Of a stretch of DNA of 64,000 nt, positions 9,619 to 19,131 are shown one piece after another (within the stretch, counting starts at the first letter, position 1; the number at the start of each line of letters is the position of its first letter). The notes under the pieces are model-generated. The model saw only the letters and a list, made by a program, of their open reading frames with translations. It made no database searches and was not told the DNA's origin. The position numbers were made by a program, and so were the translations under genes. The DNA is from Caldicellulosiruptor bescii DSM 6725 (GTDB taxonomy: Bacteria > Bacillota > Thermoanaerobacteria > Caldicellulosiruptorales > Caldicellulosiruptoraceae): positions 1,568,501 to 1,632,500 of the forward strand of contig NC_012034.1 in NCBI RefSeq assembly GCF_000022325.1. The letters run 5' to 3'.

Positions 9619-10227
9619 ATGAAAAAACAGCTTACAAAAAAGCAAGAGGAAATATTAGAGTTTATCAAAAAGAGAATCAAGGAAAAAGGCTACCCTCCTG
9701 CGGTGAGGGAAATTTGTGAGGCAACAGGTCTGAAGTCTACCTCAACAGTCCATGGTCACCTGACACGACTTGAAAAGAAAGGTTATATTAGACGCGACCC
9801 ATCCAAACCAAGAGCCATAGAAATAGTAGATGAAGAATTTTATGTTCACAGAAATGTTGTTCAACTTCCTCTCGTAGGAAAGGTAACAGCAGGTGAACCA
9901 ATCTTAGCAGTGGAAAATATAGAAGAAACTATGACCCTGCCGTACGACCTTGTTGGGACAGAAGATGCATTCTTACTCCGAGTTAGGGGAGATAGCATGA
10001 TTGAGGCAGGAATTTTCGACAATGATATAATAATTGTCAGAAGACAAAATGTAGCTGAAAATGGAGATATTGTTGTTGCCTTAATTGATGATGAAGCAAC
10101 AGTAAAAAGATTCTATAAAGAACACGACCATATAAGACTTCAACCAGAAAATAAGGCTATGGAACCAATTATCGTCAAAGACGTAAAAATCCTTGGCAAA
10201 GTAATAGGACTTATCAGGAGGATGTAG
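9619..10227 (+). CDS. lexA: LexA repressor, SOS regulator
   Basis: LexA represses DNA-damage genes and cleaves itself when RecA is activated. The 202-residue protein has an N-terminal winged helix (residues 1-66; [17 protein letters not shown] recognition region), the cleavage site A91-G92 in VTAGEP, and the S24-type peptidase dyad S126 (RGDSM) and K163 (ATVKRF). The ATG at 9619 follows a GAAGGGGA ribosome site. The longer frame from 9559 would begin upstream of the -10 and is rejected. The gene converges on the PLP enzyme gene with a 3-base gap, and its last codons form half of a terminator stem. Confidence 0.96.
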   Translation: MKKQLTKKQEEILEFIKKRIKEKGYPPAVREICEATGLKSTSTVHGHLTRLEKKGYIRRDPSKPRAIEIVDEEFYVHRNVVQLPLVGKVTAGEPILAVENIEETMTLPYDLVGTEDAFLLRVRGDSMIEAGIFDNDIIIVRRQNVAENGDIVVALIDDEATVKRFYKEHDHIRLQPENKAMEPIIVKDVKILGKVIGLIRRM

Positions 10228-10250
10228 CAATTACATCCTCCTGATATTTT
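10212..10250 (+). terminator. lexA terminator embedded in two coding ends
   Basis: A perfect 15-bp stem (10212-10226 with 10232-10246) and a 5-base loop are followed by TTTTC on plus. The left arm encodes the last codons of LexA and the right arm the last codons of the convergent gene, so both proteins end in Ile-Arg-Arg-Met. Confidence 0.75.
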
Positions 10251-11511
10251 CTATAGCATGCAAAATCCCAACAAGCCCAGTTTCAAATGAAGAACTACCT
10301 TGAAGGTATGCGGCAAAAGGCTCTCTGATTGGCGCATCACAAGAAAGTTCCAAAGACGTACCCTGTACAAATCCGCCTGCTGCCATTATTACTTTATGAG
10401 AATATCCCGGCATATCCCAAGGTTCAGGCAAAACATTGCTGTCGACAGGACAGCCTTTTTGCACCCCTTGACAAAATCTTATAAGTTCGTATTGGTTTTT
10501 AAACACAATTGTCTGAATTATATCTGTTCTTTTTTCATTAAATCTTGGTAAAACCTCATATCCTAACTTTTCCATTATATATGAAGCAAATATAGCCACT
10601 TTCAAGCTTTCAGCAACAAGATATGGTGAGAATAAAAGTCCTTGTAAAATCTCTTTGTTAAATCCAAGAGACGGTCCAACTTCTTTTCCCATGCCGGGAG
10701 AATTCAGCCTATCTGCACACATTTCAACAAGTTCTTTTTTCCCTGCGATATAGCCGCCACACGAAGCAATTGTTCCACCAGGATTTTTGATAAGTGAACC
10801 TGCTATCAAGTCTGCTCCTATTTCGGTTGGTTCCAATTTTTCCACAAATTCACCGTAACAGTTGTCAACTACAACAAATGTTTGTGGAGAAATAGATTTT
10901 ATATAGTTAATTACCTTTTCTAACTTTTCAATTGAAATTGATTCTCTCAACGAATATCCCCGTGAACGTTGAATGAAAACTACTTTTATAAAATTTTCTT
11001 TTAAAGCATTCTCTATTTTCCCAAAGTCAAAGTCATTTTTCTTCAAATCGATTTCTTGGTATTTTATTCCAAATTCAATAAGGCTTCCATATCCACCCTC
11101 TTTTATTCCTATCACCTTTTGTAATGTATCATATGGTTTTCCGCAGATTGAAAGAAGGATATCACCCGGCCTGAGCAGAGCAAATAGCATTGTTGCAATT
11201 GCCTGTGTCCCAGAAATAAATTGGATTCGAACAAGTGCATCCTCACATCCGAAAACCTGTGCAAAGATTTTTTCAATCACATCTCGCCCGCTATCTGAGT
11301 ATCCATATCCATCTGTCTTATTCAGATGAGTGTATGAAAGCCTGCTGTGGTGAAAAGCATTTAAAACCTTTAGCTGATTGAAGGATTTTATTTCCTCTAT
11401 ATATTCGAAATTCTCTTTTAAATCTTCTAAAGCTTGCTCTGTTAAGCTTAGTAAATCATGAGAAAAATTATAAAATTTTTTTAATGCCTCGATATCTATC
11501 TTCAATACCAT
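10231..11511 (-). CDS. ynbB: PLP-dependent enzyme of the YnbB / methionine gamma-lyase (aluminium resistance) family
   Basis: From the ATG at 11511 this is a 426-residue fold-type I PLP protein. It has the SRLSYTHLNKTDGYGYSDSG region, SGTQAIATMLFALLRPGD near the cofactor phosphate, VVDNCYGEF with the Asp that would contact the pyridine ring, and a SLIKNPGGT motif holding the likely Schiff-base lysine. Annotators call this family methionine gamma-lyase-like or aluminium resistance protein; its true substrate is unproven. It lies downstream of hfq, as ynbB does in Bacilli, with a terminator in between. The start is chosen for a GAGAGG site 5 bases before the ATG; an open GTG lies two codons earlier. 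Confidence 0.82.
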   Translation of the reverse strand: MVLKIDIEALKKFYNFSHDLLSLTEQALEDLKENFEYIEEIKSFNQLKVLNAFHHSRLSYTHLNKTDGYGYSDSGRDVIEKIFAQVFGCEDALVRIQFISGTQAIATMLFALLRPGDILLSICGKPYDTLQKVIGIKEGGYGSLIEFGIKYQEIDLKKNDFDFGKIENALKENFIKVVFIQRSRGYSLRESISIEKLEKVINYIKSISPQTFVVVDNCYGEFVEKLEPTEIGADLIAGSLIKNPGGTIASCGGYIAGKKELVEMCADRLNSPGMGKEVGPSLGFNKEILQGLLFSPYLVAESLKVAIFASYIMEKLGYEVLPRFNEKRTDIIQTIVFKNQYELIRFCQGVQKGCPVDSNVLPEPWDMPGYSHKVIMAAGGFVQGTSLELSCDAPIREPFAAYLQGSSSFETGLVGILHAIENIRRM

Positions 11512-11540
11512 TGGCACCTCTCTTTTAAATTCTGATTGTC

Positions 11541-11586
11541 AAAAATTAAAGAAAGCTCATGAAACACTCGTTCATGAGCTTTCTTT
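11541..11586 (-). terminator. Terminator after hfq
   Basis: A 16-bp perfect stem (11548-11563 with 11571-11586, core GAAAGCTCATGAA) has a 7-base loop. On the minus strand it is followed by a short T-rich run. It lies between hfq and the PLP enzyme gene. Confidence 0.8.
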
Positions 11587-11612
11587 TGAAATTGTGCGTT
11601 CTATTTTGTCTC

Positions 11613-11891
11613 TTAACCTTGATTATTATTTGATTGTTGAGAAGCTTGTTGATTATTCTGTGCCTGAGCCATATAGTTTATTGGCTTTGAGGGCATGATT
11701 GAAGATATAGCGTGCTTGTAAATTAGTTGCTGCTTGTTATTGTCAGTCTCTACAATCAATGTAAAGTTATCAAAACCCTTGATAACTCCTTTTAACTGAA
11801 AACCGCTGAGCAGAAAAATTGTAACATTCACTTTTTCTTTTCTTAACTGATTTAAAAATAAGTCCTGCAAGTTTAAACTTCCTTTCGCCAC
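11613..11891 (-). CDS. hfq: RNA chaperone Hfq
   Basis: The 92-residue protein has the Sm1 segment (residues 8-50, [22 protein letters not shown] region) and the Hfq-specific Sm2 motif [10 protein letters not shown] with the KH pair. A Gln/Asn-rich tail at about 75-92 ([13 protein letters not shown]) is likely disordered. Hfq forms hexameric rings that bind small RNAs and A-rich RNA. The gene follows miaA, the widely conserved miaA-hfq order. A GGAGG-like ribosome site precedes the ATG, and a strong terminator follows. Confidence 0.95.
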   Translation of the reverse strand: MAKGSLNLQDLFLNQLRKEKVNVTIFLLSGFQLKGVIKGFDNFTLIVETDNNKQQLIYKHAISSIMPSKPINYMAQAQNNQQASQQSNNNQG

Positions 11892-11955
11892 TTTATGTAT
11901 TCCTCCCCAAACTTAAAAGTTTTTTATATTATAATTTTTATATGTTTTTCTTAAA

Positions 11956-12894
11956 TTATACCACACTTTTGCAAAGTTCAAAACATTTTTTCACAACTTC
12001 TTCAAACCTCATACCTGTCACATCCAAAAATACAAATTCTCCCTGATATTTAAACCAAATCCTCTGCCTTTTAGCAAACTGTCTTGTCCTTATTTTAAGC
12101 TCTTCTTTCGCCTCTTGCAAAGAAATCTTCCCTTCAACATACGGTATTACCTGCTTATATCCAAGCCCCTGCATAGATTTTAAATCCTTTGAATATCCCA
12201 TATCAAGAAGCATCTTTACTTCATCTGCAAGTCCCATATCAAACATCTTTTCAACCCGCTGGTCAATTCTCTGCCAGAGAGCTTCTCTTTCCATTATAAA
12301 ACACAGAGGCAATACATTATACCTTTCGCTTCCCTTTCTTCTTACCTTGTCTAAAAACTCTGTTGGTTTTTTGCCAGTCAAAAAATAGATTTCTAAATAT
12401 CTTATCACCCTTTTTACATTGTTTGGATGAACAGAATTTGCAGCATCTTTGTCTATTTCTTTAAGAAGTTCGTAAAGATACATATTGCCTTTATTATTAA
12501 GCTCATCGAAAAGCTTTTTTCTAACTTGTTTTGAATCCCCCATCTCAGGAAATTCAATATCGTCCACAACTGACTTTATATAAAAGCCAGTGCCGCCCAC
12601 AAGCAAAGGCACCTTACCTCTTTTATAAATATCCAAAATTGCATTCGTTGCATCCTTTTGAAACATCGCCACATTATAGTCCTCATCTGGAAATACTACA
12701 TCAATAACATGATGTCTGACAGCTTCTCTTTGCTCCTTTGTAGGCTTTGCTGTACCAATATCCATAAGCTTGTATACACACATCGAATCTGCAGACACAA
12801 TCTCGCCATTTACAAGCTGAGCCAGCTCCACTGCAACATCTGTTTTACCCGTGGCAGTAAGTCCTGCAATAACAATTAAAGGTATTTTCTCCAT
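11956..12894 (-). CDS. miaA: tRNA dimethylallyltransferase
   Basis: MiaA transfers a dimethylallyl group to A37 of tRNAs reading UNN codons. The 312-residue protein has a P-loop at 11-18 (GLTATGKT), the VSADSMCVYKLMDIGTAKP substrate motif near 34-52, HHVIDV, and LLVGGTGFYIKSVV. The C-terminal IRTRQFAKRQRIWF motif is typical of the family. Its product i6A37 is the substrate of MiaB, encoded upstream in the same run of genes (miaB-mutS-mutL-miaA-hfq). The gap to mutL is 23 bases, consistent with one operon. Confidence 0.96.
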   Translation of the reverse strand: MEKIPLIVIAGLTATGKTDVAVELAQLVNGEIVSADSMCVYKLMDIGTAKPTKEQREAVRHHVIDVVFPDEDYNVAMFQKDATNAILDIYKRGKVPLLVGGTGFYIKSVVDDIEFPEMGDSKQVRKKLFDELNNKGNMYLYELLKEIDKDAANSVHPNNVKRVIRYLEIYFLTGKKPTEFLDKVRRKGSERYNVLPLCFIMEREALWQRIDQRVEKMFDMGLADEVKMLLDMGYSKDLKSMQGLGYKQVIPYVEGKISLQEAKEELKIRTRQFAKRQRIWFKYQGEFVFLDVTGMRFEEVVKKCFELCKSVV

Positions 12895-12917
12895 TATTCT
12901 TTCACCTGCGCTGATAT

Positions 12918-14687
12918 TTATACAATTCTTTTGAACATTTTTTCAATTTCTCTCTTAGAAATCTCTACTACCACTGGTCTTCCATGCGGACAGTGAAAAA
13001 TTTCTTTTTTGATTAGCACAAGTTCAACTATTTCTTTTTTTTCTAAGTCTGAAATTTTACTATTTCCTTTTACTGCTGCTCTGCAAGCAATTCTTTTTAG
13101 CAGGTCCTCAGAAATTCCTACAAGACTCTTATCTTCAACCATTTGTTCGTATATCATCTCTATTATGTCAATTAAAAACATTTTTTCGATGTTCTCAGTC
13201 AGTATAGCAGGCCATGTCCTCACTAATATTTCATTTTTCCCAAAATCCTCAATTTCAAAACCCATCTTTTGAAAGATAGCTCGGTTTGAAATCACAAACT
13301 CTTTTCGTGAAGATGGAATCTGAACAATAACAGGAGAAACCAACACTTGGCTTTGAACATTTGAAGAATAAATTTGGCTTTTAAAATCTTCAAATAATCT
13401 TCTTTCGTGCACCGCGTGCTGGTCAATAAGGTATAAGCTGTCATCGCCTTGCACAATTATATAGGTATCAAAAGCGTAACCAACAATCTTGTAGTTTCCT
13501 GCATCAAAGTTTTCAAAGCCCTGTTGCTCAATTACAATCTCTTCACTCCTTGAAAACATTCCAAAGAAATTTGGCTGCTCTGAGATAACTAAAGATATAT
13601 CATTTTTTAAGTTATCAGATAAAACTCCAGTTTGTTTTCGCTCAGCAACAGCATCATTTCCAACATTAGCTTTACTTAAATCAGCTTTAGGAATCATTTT
13701 TTCCGATTTCAACGAATCTGTTATAGCTTTATAAATGGTATTGTAAACAAATCTTTCATCTCTGAACTTTATTTCGAGTTTTGATGGATGCACATTGACA
13801 TCAATCTCAGAAGGCGGAATTTGTATAAAAAGAAAAACTATTGGAAATCTACCTGTGATGACCGAATTCTTAAATGCCTCATCAATGCACGATGAAAGAA
13901 GTTTGCTTTTGATATATCTTCGGTTGACATAAAAATGATAACCTGAGCGTGTAGCTCTGCTCACAGTGGGGTTTACAAAATAACCCCAAACTTTTAAAGA
14001 TTCTTTCTCAAGAGAAAATTCAACAAGATTTTTTACTATTTCTATCCCAAATATAGAACCAATGGCAGATTCAATCTTATTATCTCCTGGTGTAAAAATT
14101 TGTCTTTTGCCATCTGCCTCTGCCCGAAATGAAATCTCCGGCCATGCAATTGCAATCTTTTCTACCACCTCAAGACAATACTTTTGTTCAGTTGTTGGAG
14201 ATTTTAAAAATTTTAACCTTGCAGGAGTATTGTAAAAAATATCTTCAACAACAATTCTTGTCCCCTCTTTAAAAGGACAAAAACTTTTAGAAAGGACTTT
14301 CCCACCTTCTACTTTTACCATGCACCCTTGTTCTTCTTCTAAATGCTTAGAAACAAGTGTCACCTTTGATACGCTTGATATTGCACAGAGCGCTTCCCCT
14401 CTAAATCCCATTGTTTTGATGCTAAATATATCCTCAAAAGATTTTATCTTGCTGGTTGTATGTCTTTCAAACACATATTCAATGTCATCAGGGTGAATTC
14501 CCTTCCCATTATCATATACCTCAATTCTCTTCATACCACCTTTTTCTATTTTAACATCAATTAAATTTGCTCCTGCATCTATTGAATTTTCCAAAAGTTC
14601 TTTAAGGCAGGATGCCGGTCTTTCTACAACCTCACCCGCTGCCAAGATGTGAGTTAACTGTTCAGGAAGTTTGTAAAGCTCTCTCAT
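12918..14687 (-). CDS. mutL: DNA mismatch repair protein MutL (endonuclease type)
   Basis: The 589-residue MutL couples mismatch recognition by MutS to strand incision. The GHKL ATPase motifs are LLENSIDAGA (about 31-40), DNGKGI (59-64) and GFRGEAL (95-101). The C-terminal domain has DQHAVHERRLFE at about 423-434, which fits the DQHA(X)2E(X)4E metal-binding nuclease motif, plus an ACRAAVKG segment and CPHGRPVVVE near the end. It therefore should nick DNA itself, as in bacteria without MutH. Its ATG overlaps the mutS stop by 4 bases, implying translational coupling. Confidence 0.96.
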   Translation of the reverse strand: MRELYKLPEQLTHILAAGEVVERPASCLKELLENSIDAGANLIDVKIEKGGMKRIEVYDNGKGIHPDDIEYVFERHTTSKIKSFEDIFSIKTMGFRGEALCAISSVSKVTLVSKHLEEEQGCMVKVEGGKVLSKSFCPFKEGTRIVVEDIFYNTPARLKFLKSPTTEQKYCLEVVEKIAIAWPEISFRAEADGKRQIFTPGDNKIESAIGSIFGIEIVKNLVEFSLEKESLKVWGYFVNPTVSRATRSGYHFYVNRRYIKSKLLSSCIDEAFKNSVITGRFPIVFLFIQIPPSEIDVNVHPSKLEIKFRDERFVYNTIYKAITDSLKSEKMIPKADLSKANVGNDAVAERKQTGVLSDNLKNDISLVISEQPNFFGMFSRSEEIVIEQQGFENFDAGNYKIVGYAFDTYIIVQGDDSLYLIDQHAVHERRLFEDFKSQIYSSNVQSQVLVSPVIVQIPSSRKEFVISNRAIFQKMGFEIEDFGKNEILVRTWPAILTENIEKMFLIDIIEMIYEQMVEDKSLVGISEDLLKRIACRAAVKGNSKISDLEKKEIVELVLIKKEIFHCPHGRPVVVEISKREIEKMFKRIV

Positions 14688-17275
14688 ATCAATTGCCTCT
14701 CTTTGGCTTTAATTATTTCATGTTTGAGCTCACTTAAAATGTTTAAAGCCTGGATAGGAGTTATATTTAAAATATCAAGTTTCTCAATTTTGTCTATTAT
14801 CTCTTCTTTTTTATAGGAAAAAAAATCTATCTGCTCAGTAAACTCCTTTTTGATTTCTCTTCTGAGTTTTCTGATATTTTTCCTATTTATATCAGCTTCT
14901 TCAAGCTGTTTTAGAATTTCCTCAGCCCTTTTTAATACCTCTTCTGGAATTCCAGCAAGCCGTGCAACATGAATCCCATAACTTGAGTCACATCCACCTC
15001 TAACAATTTTCCTTAAAAATATAATGTTTTTGCCCTCCTCCTTGACATCAACCCTATAGTTTTTTACACCTGGAATCCTCTCTTCAAGCTCTGTTAACTC
15101 ATGGTAATGAGTTGCAAAAAGGGTTTTTGCACCAATTTTAGATTTATCAGCAACATACTCTAAAACTGCCCATGCTATGGAAAGTCCATCATATGTGCTT
15201 GTTCCTCTTCCAACCTCGTCAAAAATTATAAGGCTTTTTGGCGTTGCATTTTTCAATATGTTCGCAACTTCTGACATCTCCACCATGAAGGTACTCTGCC
15301 CAGATGAAATATCATCAGATGCCCCTATCCGTGAAAAGATTTTATCAACTACACCAATGTGTGCCTCATCAGCAGGTACAAAACATCCCATCTGTGCCAT
15401 TATGACAATTAAGGCTACCTGTCTCATGTATGTAGACTTACCAGCCATATTTGGACCAGTTATAATCAAAACTCTGTTTTCTGCCTGATCAAGTTCAGTG
15501 TCATTTGGAATGAAATTGCCCCTGCCTATCATCTTTTCAACAACTGGGTGTCTACCGTTCTTAATATATATTCTATCCCCTAAGTAAACATTTGGCCTGA
15601 CATACTCATTGTCAATTGCAATACGGGCAAATGAACACAGAACATCCAAGTTGGCAATATTGCTTGCTGTCTTTTGAATTCTTTCAATCTGAGCCTCAAT
15701 CCTATCCCTTATTTCGCAAAAAAGCTGGTATTCAAGTTCGATAAGTTTTTGATCAGCACCCAATATTTCATCTTCCAATTTTTTGAGTTCCTCTGTTATA
15801 TACCTCTCTGCATTTGCAAGAGTTTGTTTCCGAATGTATCTGTCAGGAACAAGAGAGTAGTTTGACTTGGTCACCTCAATATAGTATCCAAAAACCTTGT
15901 TATAACCAATTCTGAGATTTTTTATACCTGTGAGGTTCCTCTCTTTTTCTTCATACTCAACTAAAAGCTCTTTGCTATTTTTAGATATATTTCTCAGCCT
16001 ATCTACTTCTTCGTTAAAACCCTCTTTAATTATTCCACCCTCTTTTAGGGACACAGGTGCATCCTCATTTATAGAACTGTCAATAAGCGCATATATATCT
16101 TCTAATGTATCAAGACCTTCATAAATCTCTTTTAATAATTCTGAATCAAATGAAGAAAGAAATTGTTTTAAAGTTGGCAACACTTCAATAGACTTTTTTA
16201 GACTCAGCAAATCTTTAGCATTCACATTCTTATATGCAAACTTTGAGGAAAGTCTTTCTATATCATACATTCTGCTCAAAAGTTCTTCTACCTGCACTAA
16301 AGTGGAATAGTTTGATTTGAGCTCCTCAACACTATCAAGCCTTTTATTAATCTCAATAATGTCAATAAGAGGTCTTTCAATCCATTTTTTCAATAGCCTT
16401 GAACCCATTGAAGTCTTCGTTTGATCCAAAATACCAAGAAGGCTATTCTTTCTGGAGCGCTGAATAATACTCTCTGTGAGCTCCAAATTTCGTTTTGTGT
16501 TTATGTCAATTTGAAGATAGTTTTGGACTCTGTAAAATTCAAACCTCCTTATATAATCAAAGGAAATTTTTTGGGTCTCTGTTAAGTATTTTAGCAAATT
16601 TCCTACGCTCAAAATCAGCTTCTCATCTATTTTGCCAACATTTATCTGATTTTCAATAATCTCATGGCACTTTTGTAAATCCACAAACTCTATCATCTGC
16701 ACAAAAGAAGTGCAGTTTTTCTTCAAAAATTCATAAAGCTCATCTTCTATATTTGAAATTAAAATTTCACTGGGACTGTATTTGCCAATTTCATTTACCA
16801 GTTTCTGAAGGTCCTCTTCAAGAAGGCAAGAGTACATCTCACCAGTTGAAACATCTACAAATGTCAGGGCAAATTCAGATCTGTCTTTTGATATACAACA
16901 TATGAAATTATTGGCTGTCGAAATATTATCGTCAATAAATGTGCCTGGAGTTATTATTCTTGTAATTTCCCTTTTAACAATTCCCTTTGCAAGCTTTGGG
17001 TCTTCCACCTGTTCGCAGATAGCAACCTTGTAACCTTTTTCGATAAGCTTTGCAATGTAACTGGTCGCAGAATGGTACGGCACACCGCACATAGGAGCTT
17101 TTTCATTGTTTCCACAATCTCTGCTGGTTAAAGCTATCTCAAGCTCTTTAGACGCCACAATCGCATCTTCAAAAAACATCTCATAAAAATCGCCAAGCCT
17201 AAAAAATAAAATACAATCTTTCACCTTCTGTTTTATTTCCATATATTGCTGCATCATAGGAGTTAACTCTTGCAT
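14684..17275 (-). CDS. mutS: DNA mismatch repair protein MutS
   Basis: The 863-residue MutS recognises base mismatches. The mismatch-reading Phe-X-Glu is F30-Y31-E32 in LGDFYEMF. The ATPase domain has Walker A GPNMAGKST and the FDEVGRGTSTYDG Walker B/D-loop region, with THYHEL just beyond. A Lys/Glu-rich C-terminal tail (about 790-863) matches the tetramer/beta-clamp region of the family. It lies 3 bases after miaB and overlaps mutL by 4, so miaB-mutS-mutL are almost surely cotranscribed. The length is normal and no key residue seems lost. Confidence 0.97.
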   Translation of the reverse strand: MQELTPMMQQYMEIKQKVKDCILFFRLGDFYEMFFEDAIVASKELEIALTSRDCGNNEKAPMCGVPYHSATSYIAKLIEKGYKVAICEQVEDPKLAKGIVKREITRIITPGTFIDDNISTANNFICCISKDRSEFALTFVDVSTGEMYSCLLEEDLQKLVNEIGKYSPSEILISNIEDELYEFLKKNCTSFVQMIEFVDLQKCHEIIENQINVGKIDEKLILSVGNLLKYLTETQKISFDYIRRFEFYRVQNYLQIDINTKRNLELTESIIQRSRKNSLLGILDQTKTSMGSRLLKKWIERPLIDIIEINKRLDSVEELKSNYSTLVQVEELLSRMYDIERLSSKFAYKNVNAKDLLSLKKSIEVLPTLKQFLSSFDSELLKEIYEGLDTLEDIYALIDSSINEDAPVSLKEGGIIKEGFNEEVDRLRNISKNSKELLVEYEEKERNLTGIKNLRIGYNKVFGYYIEVTKSNYSLVPDRYIRKQTLANAERYITEELKKLEDEILGADQKLIELEYQLFCEIRDRIEAQIERIQKTASNIANLDVLCSFARIAIDNEYVRPNVYLGDRIYIKNGRHPVVEKMIGRGNFIPNDTELDQAENRVLIITGPNMAGKSTYMRQVALIVIMAQMGCFVPADEAHIGVVDKIFSRIGASDDISSGQSTFMVEMSEVANILKNATPKSLIIFDEVGRGTSTYDGLSIAWAVLEYVADKSKIGAKTLFATHYHELTELEERIPGVKNYRVDVKEEGKNIIFLRKIVRGGCDSSYGIHVARLAGIPEEVLKRAEEILKQLEEADINRKNIRKLRREIKKEFTEQIDFFSYKKEEIIDKIEKLDILNITPIQALNILSELKHEIIKAKERQLI

Positions 17276-17278
17276 AAT

Positions 17279-18727
17279 CTAAATCACCTCGCCATACAGC
17301 CAATGCTCTGCAGCTTCAAATATCTTTACATTGACAAACTTAAACATAAACTCCTCAGAACATTTCACATTGACAACCTTGTTTGTTCTTGTTCTTCCAG
17401 CAAGCAAGTTATTTCTCTTAGAGTGACTATCAATAAGAATTTCATATGTTTTGCCAAGCATCTGCCTGTTCTTTTTCAAAGCTATTTCTTCAACAAGCTT
17501 TACAAGACGTTGAAATCTTTGGTATTTTATATCATCAGGAACCTGATTTGGCATTTTTTCAGCCGGTGTCCCTCTTCTTTTCGAATAGATAAAGGTATAT
17601 GCAGAGTCAAACTCTACTTTTCTGCACACATCAAGAGTATCTTCAAAATCTTCGTCTGTCTCCCCCGGAAAACCTACAATAATGTCAGTAGTAATTGCTA
17701 TATCAGGAATATTTGTTTTAAGCTTTTCAACAAGTCTAAGATAGTCTTCTTTTGTATAGTGCCTGTTCATAGCCTTCAATATCCTTGTTGACCCTGACTG
17801 AACTGGTAGATGTATATGTTCACAGACTTTCTCCAAATCCCTCATAGCCACAATAAGCTCGTCTGACAAATCCTTAGGATGAGAAGTTACAAATCTAATC
17901 CTCTCAATTCCTTTTATTTCATTTACCTTTTCAAGTAGCTTCGGGAAAGTAATACTATTTCCTAAGTCTTTTCCATATGAATTAACATTTTGCCCCAAAA
18001 GAGTAACTTCTTTTATTCCATTTTGAGCAAGCTGTTCAATCTCATAAATAATCTCTTCAGGTCGCCTGCTTCTTTCTCTTCCTCTGACATATGGAACTAT
18101 GCAATAAGAACAAAAGTTGTTACATCCGTAAATTATATTGACAAATGCACTAACTCCTTGCCTTCTTGCAGTTGGAATTCCCTCAACAACCACATCCTCA
18201 TCTTCTGAAACCTCAATAACAGTTTTTTTCTCGGTAATAGCAGTGTAAAGAAGTTGCGGAAATTTATGAAGACTTTTTGTTCCAAATATTATATCCAGAA
18301 ATGGAAACAATTTTGCAAGTTTTTGTGCAACTTCAACCTGCTGCGGCATACATCCGCACACACCAACTATCAAATCAGGCTTTTTTTCCTTTAGCCTCTT
18401 TAAAGGACCAATATTTCCATATACCCTTGACTCTGCATGTTCTCGCACGCTGCATGTGTTAAATATTATCAAGTCAGCTTCTTGAATGTTTTCAGTCTCA
18501 ATGTATCCCATTGCGTTTAGCATTCCAGCTAATTTTTCAGAATCATGAACGTTCATCTGACAGCCATATGTCACAATGTGATATTTTTTATTTTTGCCAT
18601 TTGCAAGGTAATACTCTGTATTCATTTTTTCAATCTCTTCAACAAACCGTGCCTGTGTTCCAAAATCTATATAATAAATGTTTTTGCTTTCCAATTTTAT
18701 CCCCCTCAAAACTTTTTTATTTGACAA
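17279..18727 (-). CDS. miaB: tRNA-2-methylthio-N6-dimethylallyladenosine synthase MiaB
   Basis: MiaB is a radical-SAM enzyme that methylthiolates i6A37 in tRNA. The 482-residue protein has the UPF0004 domain with cluster cysteines C56, C92 and C124/C126, the radical-SAM motif CNNFCSYC (C202, C206, C209), and a C-terminal TRAM domain (about 415-480). The N-terminal 45 residues precede the usual MiaB start region and are a variable extension. It opens the minus-strand repair/modification gene run and is divergent from the SASP gene. Its substrate is made by MiaA, encoded downstream in the same run. Confidence 0.96.
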   Translation of the reverse strand: MSNKKVLRGIKLESKNIYYIDFGTQARFVEEIEKMNTEYYLANGKNKKYHIVTYGCQMNVHDSEKLAGMLNAMGYIETENIQEADLIIFNTCSVREHAESRVYGNIGPLKRLKEKKPDLIVGVCGCMPQQVEVAQKLAKLFPFLDIIFGTKSLHKFPQLLYTAITEKKTVIEVSEDEDVVVEGIPTARRQGVSAFVNIIYGCNNFCSYCIVPYVRGRERSRRPEEIIYEIEQLAQNGIKEVTLLGQNVNSYGKDLGNSITFPKLLEKVNEIKGIERIRFVTSHPKDLSDELIVAMRDLEKVCEHIHLPVQSGSTRILKAMNRHYTKEDYLRLVEKLKTNIPDIAITTDIIVGFPGETDEDFEDTLDVCRKVEFDSAYTFIYSKRRGTPAEKMPNQVPDDIKYQRFQRLVKLVEEIALKKNRQMLGKTYEILIDSHSKRNNLLAGRTRTNKVVNVKCSEEFMFKFVNVKIFEAAEHWLYGEVI

Positions 18728-18872
18728 GCTTTATTATAGCATTTTATTTGTCAAATTATAATATCTTAAAGTCTCCCATTTTTTTCTTAATATTTCTTTA
18801 ATACTTGGTGCACACTTCTTTATTGAAAGCAGAAACAAAAATCTTCTTCAACAAAAAGGGAGGAAAACTAAA

Positions 18873-19070
18873 ATGCCAAGAAGAAAGAGACTTGTTCCAG
18901 AGGCAGCACCTCAACTTGACAAATTAAAACAGGAAACTGCCAGCGAAGTTGGTGTAACTCTTGACAACTACAATCCTAACATCACTGCAAAACAAGCTGG
19001 GACTGTCGGTGGATATATGGTTAAAAAGATGATACAGGACTATCAAAACAGGGCAAAAAATCAGCAATAA
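18873..19070 (+). CDS. Small acid-soluble spore protein, alpha/beta type
   Basis: This 65-residue protein has the alpha/beta SASP pattern. Around residues 18-29 is KLKQETASEVGV, resembling the GPR protease site (K-x-E-x-A-S-E). Further on come NPNITAKQAGTVGGYMVKKMI, matching the conserved G-x(2)G-GxM-VK half, and a basic tail. Such proteins coat spore DNA into an A-like form. The gene stands alone between divergent miaB and a terminator, with a strong GGGAGG ribosome site. I could not identify a sigma-G promoter with confidence. It implies at least a remnant of sporulation capacity. Confidence 0.9.
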   Translation: MPRRKRLVPEAAPQLDKLKQETASEVGVTLDNYNPNITAKQAGTVGGYMVKKMIQDYQNRAKNQQ

Positions 19071-19076
19071 GAAAAC

Positions 19077-19112
19077 GGGGAGGAAAGCCAAAACTTTCCT
19101 CCCCATCTTTTC
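19077..19112 (+). terminator. Bidirectional terminator between SASP and ACT genes
   Basis: A perfect 11-bp stem (GGGGAGGAAAG at 19077-19087 with 19094-19104) has a 6-base loop. ATCTTTTC follows on plus and CGTTTTC on minus. It serves the convergent SASP and ACT-domain genes. Confidence 0.85.
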
Positions 19113-19131
19113 AATTAGTAGAATAAAATTA

